NCBI RefSeq assembly: GCF_004011095.1
Contig: NZ_CP028129.1
Coordinates: 1,054,001 to 1,118,000, forward strand
Length of the DNA: 64,000 nucleotides
Direction of reading: 5' to 3'
DNA from: Rathayibacter rathayi
Lineage (GTDB): Bacteria; Actinomycetota; Actinomycetes; Actinomycetales; Microbacteriaceae
Below the pieces are notes generated by a model, which did no database searches, had not been told where the DNA came from, and saw only the letters and a program-made list of their open reading frames with translations. Below, piece by piece: positions 8,809-17,118 of this stretch. The position numbers were made by a program, and so were the translations under genes. Positions within the stretch are counted from its first letter, which is position 1. The number at the start of each line of letters is the position of its first letter.

Positions 8809-8910
8809 GATTATTACGTGACTCGCTGAAACCAACTCCGCAGAGAAAGGCCGCGGTGCTCGCACCGGGGCCTTTCTCGTTCTCCTGGGTGCGCGGGTGC
8901 GATTTGCAGG
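8809..8910 (+). repeat. Copy B of the rpsD 3' end/terminator direct repeat
   Basis: The first 21 bases read as a diverged last seven codons of rpsD (GATTATTACG...CGCTGA). They are followed by the same terminator hairpin and the same downstream unit as at 6526-6628. There is no S4 coding sequence upstream, so this is a duplicated target end, not a gene. Confidence 0.65.
8843..8878 (+). terminator. Second copy of the rpsD-type terminator hairpin
   Basis: GAGAAAGGCCGCGGTG (8843-8858) pairs with CACCGGGGCCTTTCTC (8863-8878) with one mismatch around a CTCG loop. The stem is longer than in the rpsD copy. As no gene ends here, it would insulate the DUF948 gene from transcription from the left. Confidence 0.7.
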
Positions 8911-8967
8911 GGATCTCGATGTCCCGCCCTCCGGCTCGCGGTGGAATGCGGGATCCGCCCGCGTTGC

Positions 8968-9095
8968 CCGGCAGATCGCACAGGCTCCTGCGAATCGCAC
9001 ATTCCCCTGCGAATCACACATTCCCCTGCGAATCGCACAGGGTCCTGCGAATCGCACCTGGTCCTGCAGATCGCACGTAGTTCTGCGAATCGCGA
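8968..9095 (+). repeat. Seven-unit array of a 19-bp-period repeat
   Basis: Units of the form CCTGCGAATCGCAC followed by five variable bases start at 8968, 8987, 9006, 9025, 9044, 9063 and 9082. The core varies (CCGGCAGATCGCAC, CCTGCGAATCACAC, TCTGCGAATCGCGA). A single reverse-orientation unit, GTGCGATTTGCAGG, lies at 8897-8910, so the locus has opposing units. It is too short in period for a CRISPR. Confidence 0.85.
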
Positions 9096-9166
9096 GCACT
9101 GCTGCGTATTGCCCGCGCGGGCCGTCCCTCGGCTCGGCTCGCGTCCGTCCGCTCCGCGCCCGTCGG

Positions 9167-9172
9167 TAGGCT
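9167..9172 (+). promoter_or_regulatory. Probable -10 element for the DUF948 gene
   Basis: TAGGCT matches TANNNT and lies about 37 bases before the GTG start at 9210, leaving room for the GGAGG ribosome binding site at 9200-9204. No clear -35 was found. Confidence 0.4.
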
Positions 9173-9209
9173 GGAGTGTCGCGCTGGGCGGCATCGAACG
9201 GAGGTCACC

Positions 9210-9626
9210 GTGACCGGTGGAGACATCGCAGGGCTCATCGCCGCGGGGGTGTTCGCGATATTGGTCGCGGTCGCCGCGATCCCGCTCTGGAAGCTGGGAC
9301 GCGTCTTCGACAGCACGAGCGTCGCCATCAAGCAGGCGAGCGACGGGCTGACGCCTATCCTCGACGAGTCCGCGTCCACCCTGCGCGAGGCCAACCACCA
9401 GCTCGCCCGGGTCGACACGATCACCAAGGACGTCGCTGAGGTCACCGGCAATGTGAACGCACTTGTCGCTCTCACCGCCGCGACTGTCGGCGGTCCGCTG
9501 ATCAAGCTCGCCGGCTTCACCGCCGGAGTCCGGGCGGTGCTCGTCGCCGGGCGGACCGCGGACAAGGTCGAAGCGGTGGCCGGTCGCACTGCCGCCAAGC
9601 GTTCGAAGCGGGCGCGCTCGAAGTAG
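9210..9626 (+). CDS. DUF948 domain-containing membrane protein
   Basis: A 138-residue protein with one N-terminal transmembrane helix (IAGLIAAGVFAILVAVAAIPLW). A long amphipathic, coiled-coil-like segment follows (about residues 30-75), then a small hydrophobic stretch and a very basic tail ending in KRSKRARSK. This is the DUF948 layout (YtxG-like). Its position just before the small membrane gene and alaS is conserved in actinobacteria. The GTG start at 9210 is supported by GGAGG at 9200-9204. The function is unknown; a general stress or envelope role has been suggested for the family. Confidence 0.85.
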   Translation: MTGGDIAGLIAAGVFAILVAVAAIPLWKLGRVFDSTSVAIKQASDGLTPILDESASTLREANHQLARVDTITKDVAEVTGNVNALVALTAATVGGPLIKLAGFTAGVRAVLVAGRTADKVEAVAGRTAAKRSKRARSK

Positions 9627-9645
9627 AACCGCTCCCGCGCCTTAG

Positions 9646-9705
9646 AATCGAACGGGCCAGAACCGAACGGGCCCACAATCGAACGAGCCAAAATCGAACG
9701 GGTCG
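9646..9705 (+). repeat. Four imperfect 15-16-bp tandem repeats
   Basis: AATCGAACGGGCCAG, AACCGAACGGGCCCAC, AATCGAACGAGCCAA and AATCGAACGGGTCG follow one another between the DUF948 gene and the next small gene. They share the core CGAACGRGYC. They are distinct from the 19-bp repeat. Confidence 0.65.
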
Positions 9706-9738
9706 CCGCGCCCGCCCATCGCCGTGGAAGGACATCCC

Positions 9739-9930
9739 GTGAAGAACATCCTCCTGATCGTCATCGGGATCGGCCTCGGATTCGCGGTCGCTCACCGGGT
9801 CTCGCGCACCGACGCGGGATCTCGCCTCTTCGCCGACCTCAACCGCACCGCGAAGGAGCTCGGTGAGGCCCTCTCCGAGGGGTACCACCAGCGCGAAGCC
9901 GAACTCAAGGCCGCCATCGGCGAAGGCTGA
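9739..9930 (+). CDS. Small membrane protein upstream of alaS
   Basis: A 63-residue protein with an N-terminal transmembrane helix (ILLIVIGIGLGFAVAH) and a charged helical tail (LNRTAKELGEALSEGYHQRE). The frame is open from 9724, but the GTG at 9739 has GGAAGG (9727-9732) at good spacing and is preferred. Similar small proteins sit between the DUF948 gene and alaS in related genomes. The function is unknown. It ends 52 bases before alaS and is probably co-transcribed with it. Confidence 0.7.
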   Translation: MKNILLIVIGIGLGFAVAHRVSRTDAGSRLFADLNRTAKELGEALSEGYHQREAELKAAIGEG

Positions 9931-9982
9931 CGCCCCGCCGCCCGACATCCGCGTCGTCACCGACCGAACCGTAACGGAACCC

Positions 9983-12640
9983 ATGCAGACCGCAGACATC
10001 CGCAACCGCTGGCTCGACTTCTTTGCGAGCCGCGGCCATACCGTGGTCCCCTCCGCGTCCCTCGTGAGCGAGGATCCGAGCCTCCTCTTCACCGTCGCCG
10101 GCATGGTGCCGTTCGTGCCCTACCTCACCGGAGTGGTCCCCGCGCCGTATCCGCGCGCGACCAGCGTGCAGAAGTGCATCCGCACCAACGACATCGAGGA
10201 GGTCGGCAAGACCCCCCGCCACGGCACGTTCTTCCAGATGAACGGCAACTTCTCCTTCGGCGACTACTTCAAGGAGGGCGCGATCGGCTACGCCTGGGAG
10301 TTGCTCACCGGCGCCGAGAGCGACGGGGGACTCGGCTTCGACGAGAAGGACCTGTGGGTCACCGTCTATAAGGACGACGACGAGGCGATCGCACTGTGGA
10401 AGTCGATCGCAGGTCTTCCCGACGAGCGCATTCAGCGCCTGGAGAAGGACACCAACTACTGGTCGACCGGTCAGCCCGGCCCGGCAGGACCCTGTTCCGA
10501 GATCTTCTTCGACCGCGGACCCGCCTACGGCATCGACGGCGGTCCGGTGACGGACGATGACCGCTATGTCGAGATCTGGAACCTCGTCTTCATGCAGTAC
10601 CTCCGCGGCGAGGGCACGAGCAAGGTCGACTTCGACATCCTCGGCGAACTGCCGCGCAAGAACATCGACACCGGCATGGGCCTGGAGCGGGTCGCGTTCC
10701 TCAAGCAGGGCGTCGAGAACATGTACGAGATCGACCAGGTCCGCCCGGTCCTCGACCGCGCTGCGGAGCTTTCCGGCCGACGTTACGGGGCGATCCACGA
10801 GGACGACGTGCGGATGCGCGTCATCGCCGACCATGTGCGCTCCTCGCTCATGCTGCTCTCGGACGGGGTAACGCCCTCGAACGAGGGGCGCGGCTACATC
10901 CTCCGGCGCCTGATGCGCCGCACTGTGCGCGCCATGCGCCTGCTCGGAGTGGACGCCGCGACGTTCCCCGTGCTCTTCACCGCCTCGCGCGACGCGATGG
11001 CTGCGGCGTACCCCGAGGTCTCCTCCGAGTTCGAGCGCCTGTCGAGCAGCGCGTACGGCGAGGAGGAGGCGTTCCTGCGGACCCTCGCCGCCGGCACTGA
11101 GATCCTCGACCTCGCGGTGCTGAAGACCAAGAAGGCTGAGTCACCGATCCTGCCGGGAGACACCGCGTTCCTCCTGCACGACACGTTCGGTTTCCCCATC
11201 GACCTGACCCTCGAGATCGCCGAGGAGTCCGGCCTGTCGGTCGACCGAGAGGCGTTCGACTCCCTGATGAGTACGCAGCGCTCCCGCGCGAAGGCCGACG
11301 CGAAGTCGAAGAAGTCCGCGCTGGCCGACCTCTCGGTCTACACCGACTTTCGTGCTCACGGCGAGACGCTCTTCACCGGTTATGACGTGCTCGACACGGA
11401 GTCGCGCATCCTCGGCCTCATCGTCGGCGGGCACTCCGTGACGAAGGCCGTGGCCGGCGACATCGCCGAGGTGATCCTCGAGGCCACGTCCCTCTATGCG
11501 GAGTCGGGCGGCCAGGAGGCCGACGCGGGCCGGATCGTCGGCTCCGGCTTCGACCTCGAAGTCCTCGACGTGCAAAAGCCGGTGAAAGGCCTAATCAGCC
11601 ATAAGGTTCAGGTCGCCAGTGGCGAGGTCGGAGTGGGGGACGCCGCCACCTCCGTCGTCGACCGCGACTGGCGTCGGGGAGCCACGCAGGCCCACTCCGG
11701 CACGCACCTCATCCATGCCGCGCTCCGCCAGGTGCTCGGGCCGCAGGCGCACCAGTCCGGCTCGTACAACAAGGCCGGCTACCTGCGCCTGGACTTTTCG
11801 TGGAACCAGGCGCTCTCGCTCGAGACGCGCAGCGAGATCGAGGAGATCGCCAATACGGCGATCCGGGACAATCTCGAGGTGGTCACGCGCGAGCTGCCGA
11901 TCGACGAGGCGAAGGCGCTCGGAGCGATGGCGCTCTTCGGCGAGAAGTACGGCGATGTCGTGCGGGTCGTCGACATCGGCGGGCCCTGGTCGCGCGAGCT
12001 CTGCGCGGGTACGCACGTCGGACGCTCCTCCGAGGTCGGCGTGATCAGCCTGGTCAGCGAGTCCTCGGTCGGGTCGACGAACCGCCGCGTGGAGTCGCTG
12101 GTGGGCCGGGAGGCCTTCCAGGAGCTCGCCGCCGAGCGGGCGCTTGTCAGCACGATCTCCTCGTCGCTGAAGACGCCGCGCGAGCAGCTGCCCGAGCGGA
12201 TCGGCGAACTGGTGGCGAGCCTCAAGGCCGCCGAGAAGCGCATCGCCGCCTTCGAGGCCAAGGCTCTCGCCGACCGGGTCCCCGCCCTTGCGGCCACCCG
12301 GCGCACGGTGGGCGGCATGACCGTCGTCGCCGAGCACATTGGTACCGCGGCATCGACCGATGAGCTGCGCTCGCTGGTCGCCTCCGTCCGCGAGCGGCTC
12401 GGCCAGGAGCCGGCCGTCGTCGCAGTGGCCGCCGACGTCTCGGGTAAGCCCGCCATGATCGTCGCCACCAACCAGGCCGCGCGCGACCAGGGACGCCGCG
12501 CGGGTGCGCTCGCGAGGCGTGCCGCCGGGATCCTCGGCGGTGGCGGAGGCGGCAAGGACGACCTCGCGCAGGGCGGCGGCTCGGACGTCTCCGCGATCGC
12601 CGCGGCGCTCGAGGCCGTCGTGCAGGAAGCGACCAGCTGA
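9983..12640 (+). CDS. alaS: Alanyl-tRNA synthetase
   Basis: An 885-residue class II synthetase that charges tRNA-Ala and edits mischarged Ser/Gly. The catalytic domain is at the N-terminus (MQTADIRNRWLDFF, with NGNFSFGDYFKEGAI). The editing domain carries the zinc-binding HSGTHLIH and, later, CAGTHVGR. A C-terminal oligomerisation (C-Ala) domain ends in a Gly-rich GGGGGGKDDLAQGG. The frame is open from 9863, but the ATG at 9983 gives the standard N-terminus. Its stop is immediately followed by the ruvX ATG, so the two are translationally coupled. Confidence 0.98.
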   Translation: MQTADIRNRWLDFFASRGHTVVPSASLVSEDPSLLFTVAGMVPFVPYLTGVVPAPYPRATSVQKCIRTNDIEEVGKTPRHGTFFQMNGNFSFGDYFKEGAIGYAWELLTGAESDGGLGFDEKDLWVTVYKDDDEAIALWKSIAGLPDERIQRLEKDTNYWSTGQPGPAGPCSEIFFDRGPAYGIDGGPVTDDDRYVEIWNLVFMQYLRGEGTSKVDFDILGELPRKNIDTGMGLERVAFLKQGVENMYEIDQVRPVLDRAAELSGRRYGAIHEDDVRMRVIADHVRSSLMLLSDGVTPSNEGRGYILRRLMRRTVRAMRLLGVDAATFPVLFTASRDAMAAAYPEVSSEFERLSSSAYGEEEAFLRTLAAGTEILDLAVLKTKKAESPILPGDTAFLLHDTFGFPIDLTLEIAEESGLSVDREAFDSLMSTQRSRAKADAKSKKSALADLSVYTDFRAHGETLFTGYDVLDTESRILGLIVGGHSVTKAVAGDIAEVILEATSLYAESGGQEADAGRIVGSGFDLEVLDVQKPVKGLISHKVQVASGEVGVGDAATSVVDRDWRRGATQAHSGTHLIHAALRQVLGPQAHQSGSYNKAGYLRLDFSWNQALSLETRSEIEEIANTAIRDNLEVVTRELPIDEAKALGAMALFGEKYGDVVRVVDIGGPWSRELCAGTHVGRSSEVGVISLVSESSVGSTNRRVESLVGREAFQELAAERALVSTISSSLKTPREQLPERIGELVASLKAAEKRIAAFEAKALADRVPALAATRRTVGGMTVVAEHIGTAASTDELRSLVASVRERLGQEPAVVAVAADVSGKPAMIVATNQAARDQGRRAGALARRAAGILGGGGGGKDDLAQGGGSDVSAIAAALEAVVQEATS

Positions 12641-13225
12641 ATGGTGCGGTTCGGCGTCCGGCTCGGCATTGATGTGGGCAGTTCCCGCATCGGGGTCGCG
12701 CGCTGCGACGCTGACGGGCTTCTCGCGGTGCCGGTGGAGACGGTCGCGCGGTCTAGCGTTGACAGCGGATCCACGGATGTCGCCAGGATCGCCCGTCTCG
12801 CCGCCGAGTACGATGCCCAGGCGATCATCGTCGGACTGCCGCTGTCGCTGTCGGGGGCCGAGACGGCCTCGACGGAGGACGCCCGCGGATTCGCTCGACG
12901 ACTCGCTGAAGCGGTTCCGACTGCGGCGGTGCGCCTCATCGACGAGCGGCTGTCGACCGTGACCGCCCAGAGCGCCCTGCACCGCTCCGGACGCACTACC
13001 CGCGGCTCCCGTGCCGTGATCGATCAGGTCGCCGCCGTGGTGATCCTGCAGCACGCCATCGATTCCGAGCGCTCGGCCGGCACCCCGGCCGGAGTCCCGC
13101 TCGAACCGAACGAAGGACCTCCTCGTGACCGACATTCCCCCGAGCCGCCGCGACGCCCGCGCCGCCGAGTCAGCGAAGTCGACTCCGCCCGCCTCGACCC
13201 CGGAGCAGGGAGCCGCGCTGGCTGA
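12641..13225 (+). CDS. ruvX: RuvX/YqgF-type putative Holliday junction resolvase / pre-16S rRNA nuclease
   Basis: An RNase H-fold nuclease of the YqgF family. The N-terminal strand with the first catalytic Asp is RLGIDVGSSRIGVA. IIVGLPLSLSG, the Glu-containing LIDERLST, and a final conserved segment (HRSGRTTRGSRAVIDQVAAV) follow. At 194 residues it is longer than the usual 140-160, because the frame continues for about 100 bases into mltG. That Pro/Arg-rich tail (after about residue 160) looks like out-of-frame mltG sequence rather than a domain. The start directly abuts the alaS stop. Confidence 0.9.
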   Translation: MVRFGVRLGIDVGSSRIGVARCDADGLLAVPVETVARSSVDSGSTDVARIARLAAEYDAQAIIVGLPLSLSGAETASTEDARGFARRLAEAVPTAAVRLIDERLSTVTAQSALHRSGRTTRGSRAVIDQVAAVVILQHAIDSERSAGTPAGVPLEPNEGPPRDRHSPEPPRRPRRRVSEVDSARLDPGAGSRAG

Positions 13226-14423
13226 GGCGCACGACCCGCTGGGCCGCCTCTTCACCGGGCCCGATGTGTCCGTGCCCCGTGGCCGCGATGATGCCGCCAC
13301 GTTCGATCCGAGCGCGCGCCCGAAGCGGCGCCGCTCCTCCCGTGCGACGGGCGGCGCGAGGAAGCGTCGCAACCGCCGCGGGCTCATCGGTGGCCTGCTC
13401 GCCTTCGGCGTCTTCGCGGCCCTCGTCGCGATCGCCGTCACCATCTTCCTCGAGCCCGTGCGCGGCCTCTTCGCCGAGGCCGAGGCCACCGACTACACCG
13501 GCACCGGGTCCAGCGAGGTGCTCTTCACGATCCATCAGGGCGACGGCGGCAGCGACATCGCGAACAACCTGGTATCGGACGGCGTCATCAAGTCCTACGC
13601 CCCGTTCTACAGGCTGCTCCTCGCGCAGAGCCCGGAGCCGCTCTTCCAGCCCGGCGCCTATTCGTTGAAGGCCGAGATGAGCGCCAAGGCCGCCCTGTCG
13701 GCGCTGCTCGACTCGGCCTCGACGCGCCTGGCGAACACCTTCGTCATCCCGGAGGGCACGACACTGAAGGCGGCGCTTTCGCTGATCGCGGACGGCACGG
13801 GAGTCGCCCTGACCGACCTCGAAGCAGCGGCCGCGAACTGGGGTTCGTTCGGGCTCCCCGCGGGAGCGACGAGCCTCGAGGGCTTCCTGTTCCCCGCGAC
13901 CTACGACATTGATCCGTCGACGCCGGCCCACGACATCCTGAAGACGCTCGTCGACCGGATGTACCAGTCGCTCGACCGGGCCGGCGTGCCTGTCGACGAC
14001 CGCTACCGCGTCGTGGTGTTCGCTTCACTCGTGCAGCGCGAGGCGCGCGTGGCCGAGGACTTCCCGAAGGTCGCCCGGGTGTTCCAGAACCGCCTCGATC
14101 AGGGGTGGCGCCTGCAGTCGGACGCCACCGTCGCCTACGGGACGGGTGCAACCGACCGCGTCTCCACGACCGACGCCGAGCGCAACGACGTCGGCAACGC
14201 CTACAACACCTATCAGCGCGACGGACTGCCGCCGGCGCCGATCTCCAACCCCGGCGATGTCGCGATCAATGCGGTGATGCACCCGGCGGACGGCACCTGG
14301 CTGTACTTCGTCACGGTCAACCTCCAGACGGGCGAGACTGCCTACTCCACCACCGACGCCGAACACGCCGCGGCCGTCGCCCAGTGGCAGGCCTGGATGC
14401 GCGACCACCCGGAGTATCAGTGA
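13125..14423 (+). CDS. mltG: Endolytic murein transglycosylase MltG
   Basis: A 432-residue membrane-anchored YceG-like transglycosylase that cleaves nascent glycan strands and so sets their length. It has a long basic cytoplasmic N-terminus (about 90 residues) and one transmembrane helix (GLIGGLLAFGVFAALVAIAV). A LysM-like segment follows, then the catalytic domain with the conserved Glu in VFASLVQREARVAEDFPKVA. The C-terminal signature is DRVSTTDAERNDVGNAYNTY, DGLPPAPISNPG and AAVMHP-type. The GTG start at 13125 lies inside ruvX and follows GGACCTCC. Its stop overlaps the aroE start (GTGA). Confidence 0.95.
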   Translation: MTDIPPSRRDARAAESAKSTPPASTPEQGAALAEAHDPLGRLFTGPDVSVPRGRDDAATFDPSARPKRRRSSRATGGARKRRNRRGLIGGLLAFGVFAALVAIAVTIFLEPVRGLFAEAEATDYTGTGSSEVLFTIHQGDGGSDIANNLVSDGVIKSYAPFYRLLLAQSPEPLFQPGAYSLKAEMSAKAALSALLDSASTRLANTFVIPEGTTLKAALSLIADGTGVALTDLEAAAANWGSFGLPAGATSLEGFLFPATYDIDPSTPAHDILKTLVDRMYQSLDRAGVPVDDRYRVVVFASLVQREARVAEDFPKVARVFQNRLDQGWRLQSDATVAYGTGATDRVSTTDAERNDVGNAYNTYQRDGLPPAPISNPGDVAINAVMHPADGTWLYFVTVNLQTGETAYSTTDAEHAAAVAQWQAWMRDHPEYQ

Positions 14424-15268
14424 CGCGCGCCGGGTACCGCCTGGCGGTCCTCGGCTCGCCGATCGCGCACTCGAGGTCACCGGCGCTGCATGCCGCCGCC
14501 TACCGGGTGCTCGGACTCGACTGGAGCTACACGGCCGTCGAGACGACGGAGGCGACGCTCGCCGATGTCGTCACCGGCGGCTCCTGGCACGGCCTCTCGC
14601 TGACGATGCCGCTGAAGCATGCGGTGCGACCGCTGCTGACGGAGGAGGACGCGGTCGCGACGACCACCGGTGCCGTCAACACGGTGCTCATCGACCGCTG
14701 CGGTCCCGTGCCGCTCCTGCGCGGCTTCAACACCGACGTGACGGGAATCGTTCGTGCCCTGGACGAGGCCGGAGCGGCCCGGGCGGAGCGGGTCCAGATC
14801 CTCGGCGGTGGAGCGACCGCCGCCTCCGCCCTGGTCGCGGCGGTGGAGCGGGGAGCGGACCGCGTCGAGGTCGTGCTGCGGACACCCGCCAAAGCTGCGA
14901 CGCTGGCTCGGATCGCCGGTGAACTCGGCGTCGACTTCGTCGTCCGCTCCTTCGACGACTGGTCGGCGAATGCCCCGCTGGTGATCTCGACTCTGCCAGG
15001 CGGAGCCGCGGACAGCCTCGACGTCCCCGACACGGTGGTCGCGGGCTCGACGCTCTTCGACGTCGCCTACTCCCCGTGGCCCAGCGAGCTCGCCCGCCGC
15101 TGGGACGCGGCCGGCTCGCCCGTGGTGTCGGGCCTGGGAATGCTGCTGCACCAGGCGCTCGTGCAGGTGCGCATCTTCGTCGCCGGTGATCCCGCTGTGC
15201 CGCTCGAGCGTGAGGACGAGGTGCTCGCAGCACTCCGCCTGGCCGTCTCGGCGGGTCCGGTGCCCTGA
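14420..15268 (+). CDS. aroE: Shikimate dehydrogenase
   Basis: A 282-residue NADP-dependent enzyme reducing 3-dehydroshikimate to shikimate. The N-terminal substrate domain has LAVLGSPIAHSRSPALHAA (the SxS shikimate-binding serines) and the catalytic-Lys region LTMPLKHAV. The Rossmann part has ILGGGATAASALVAA, and the C-terminus has GLGMLLHQALVQVRIF. The GTG start at 14420 overlaps the mltG stop. A longer upstream frame from 14105 is out-of-frame mltG sequence. It opens the aroE-aroC-aroK-aroB cluster. Confidence 0.95.
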   Translation: MTRAGYRLAVLGSPIAHSRSPALHAAAYRVLGLDWSYTAVETTEATLADVVTGGSWHGLSLTMPLKHAVRPLLTEEDAVATTTGAVNTVLIDRCGPVPLLRGFNTDVTGIVRALDEAGAARAERVQILGGGATAASALVAAVERGADRVEVVLRTPAKAATLARIAGELGVDFVVRSFDDWSANAPLVISTLPGGAADSLDVPDTVVAGSTLFDVAYSPWPSELARRWDAAGSPVVSGLGMLLHQALVQVRIFVAGDPAVPLEREDEVLAALRLAVSAGPVP

Positions 15269-15290
15269 GTGAATGTGCGAGAATCGGAGG

Positions 15291-16508
15291 ATGCTCCGTT
15301 GGCTCACGGCCGGGGAATCCCACGGTCCCGAACTCGTCGCCGTCCTCGAAGGACTGCCGACGGGTGTCCCCGTCACCCTTGACCACATCCGCGCCGATCT
15401 GGCCCGCCGGAAGCTCGGCTACGGCCGCGGCGCGCGGATGAGCTTTGAGCAGGACGAGCTCACGATCTCCTCCGGTGTTCGCCACGGCGCGACGATGGGC
15501 AGCCCCATCGCCCTGCGCATCGGCAACACCGAGTGGCCGCGCTGGGAGGACGTGATGTCGGCCGAGCCCCGTGACCCCGAGACTCTGCCCAAGGGCCGCG
15601 GGGCCCCGCTCACCCGCCCCCGTCCCGGCCACGCCGATCTGGTGGGTATGCAGAAGTACGCCTTATCGGAGTCGCGCAATGTCCTCGAGCGCGCCTCCGC
15701 TCGCGAGACCGCGGCCCGCGTCGCGCTCGGCGCCATCGCCCGCCGCTTCCTCGGCGAGCTGGGCATCACCCTCGTCAGCCACACCCTCGCCATCGGGCCG
15801 GTCCGCGTGCCCGAGGGCTCGCCCCTGCCGACACCGGCCGACGTCGACGCTCTCGATGCCGACCCCTTGCGCTGTCACGACGCCGCGACCAGCGCGCTCA
15901 TGGTGGCCGAGGTGGATCGCGCGCACGAAGACGGGGACACCCTCGGCGGAGTGGTCGAGGTGCTCGCCTACGACCTGCCGCCCGGCCTCGGTTCCTACGT
16001 GCACTGGGACCGTCGGCTCGACGCGCAGCTCGCCGCGGCTGTGATGGGTATCCAGGCGATCAAGGGTGTGGAGGTCGGTGACGGCTTCGTGACCGCCACC
16101 CGCCGCGGATCCGAGGCGCACGACGAGCTCTTTCAGACGGCCGACGGCATCTCTCGCTCCAGCGATCGCGCAGGCGGCACCGAGGGCGGGATGAGCACCG
16201 GCACCGTGCTGCGGGTCCGCGCCGGCATGAAGCCGATCTCGACCGTGCCGCACGCCCTGCGCACCGTCGACGTCGCTACCGGGGAGTCCGCGGGAGCCCA
16301 CCACCAGCGCTCCGACGTCTGCGCGGTACCGGCGTCCGGCGTGGTCGCCGAGGCCATGATCGCCCTGGTGCTCGCGAATGCGGTGCTCGAGAAGTTCGGC
16401 GGAGACAGCGTCACCGAGACCCGCCGCAATCTGCAGGGCTACCTCGCCGCCATCCCCGACCAGCTCCGCACAGCCTCCTCCAGCGATCCGGCGCTCGGGC
16501 TCGTCTGA
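15291..16508 (+). CDS. aroC: Chorismate synthase
   Basis: A 405-residue FMN-dependent lyase converting EPSP to chorismate, the last step of the shikimate pathway. Signatures are [20 protein letters not shown] at the start, [31 protein letters not shown] and the FMN-binding [10 protein letters not shown] with a later [11 protein letters not shown]. An ATG at 15273 is in frame, but the family starts at MLRW; CGGAGG abuts this ATG closely, so the exact initiation could be checked. It is 22 bases downstream of aroE. Confidence 0.96.
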   Translation: MLRWLTAGESHGPELVAVLEGLPTGVPVTLDHIRADLARRKLGYGRGARMSFEQDELTISSGVRHGATMGSPIALRIGNTEWPRWEDVMSAEPRDPETLPKGRGAPLTRPRPGHADLVGMQKYALSESRNVLERASARETAARVALGAIARRFLGELGITLVSHTLAIGPVRVPEGSPLPTPADVDALDADPLRCHDAATSALMVAEVDRAHEDGDTLGGVVEVLAYDLPPGLGSYVHWDRRLDAQLAAAVMGIQAIKGVEVGDGFVTATRRGSEAHDELFQTADGISRSSDRAGGTEGGMSTGTVLRVRAGMKPISTVPHALRTVDVATGESAGAHHQRSDVCAVPASGVVAEAMIALVLANAVLEKFGGDSVTETRRNLQGYLAAIPDQLRTASSSDPALGLV

Positions 16509-16533
16509 TGGTCCGGCCCCTGGTGGTCCGTTG

Positions 16534-17118
16534 ATGGCGGGTCACGATACGGGCGCGGCCCGAGCTCGCGTCGTCCTGATCGGCCCGATGGGCGCGGGTA
16601 AGACGACGATCGGCAAGCGGGTCGCTACGGCGCTCAGCGCCGGATTCGTCGACTCCGACGCGGAGTTCGTTCGCAGCCACGGTCCGATCACCCAATACTT
16701 CGACTCCCACGGCGAGGCCGCGTTCCGTCGCGAAGAGCGGAAGATCGTCGAACGTGCCGTCCGCCGCGACGTGGTGCTGAGCCTGGGCGGGGGAGCGGTG
16801 ATCGACCTCGACACGCGCGCGGACCTCGCCGAGGTGCCCGTCGTGCTCCTGACCACCACGGCCGAGGCTGTCCGCGACCGCTTCGGCTCCGGCTCCCGCC
16901 CGCTGGTGCGCGGGGGAGTCGACGACTGGGTCCGCATCTTCGAGGAGCGGCGTCCGGTCTACGAGGCCCTCGCCGACCGTGTGGTCGACTCCTCCCGGCG
17001 GCCGATCACCCTGATCGCCGCCGAGATCGCGGAGTGGCTGCGCGCATCGCATCCCTCCGGAACCCCTGCACCATCAAGACCGGCGGCCTCCAGCCGCCCG
17101 AGCGGAAGACAGTCATGA
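16534..17118 (+). CDS. aroK: Shikimate kinase
   Basis: A P-loop kinase phosphorylating shikimate at the 3-hydroxyl. Walker A is LIGPMGAGKTTIGKR; the shikimate-binding Asp and Arg region is FVDSDAEF and EAAFRREERKIVERA; then LSLGGGAV and the lid/adenine segment SRPLVRG. It has 194 residues, with a Ser/Pro-rich tail of about 20 residues beyond the usual end. A TTG at 16531 precedes the ATG at 16534. Its stop overlaps the aroB start (ATGA), so the two are coupled. Confidence 0.95.
   Translation: MAGHDTGAARARVVLIGPMGAGKTTIGKRVATALSAGFVDSDAEFVRSHGPITQYFDSHGEAAFRREERKIVERAVRRDVVLSLGGGAVIDLDTRADLAEVPVVLLTTTAEAVRDRFGSGSRPLVRGGVDDWVRIFEERRPVYEALADRVVDSSRRPITLIAAEIAEWLRASHPSGTPAPSRPAASSRPSGRQS

Noticed and set aside
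8968..9095. Regularly spaced repeats that could be mistaken for a CRISPR array
   Set aside because: The repeat core is 14 bases and the spacer only five; no leader and no cas genes are nearby. The same applies to 52508-52744.
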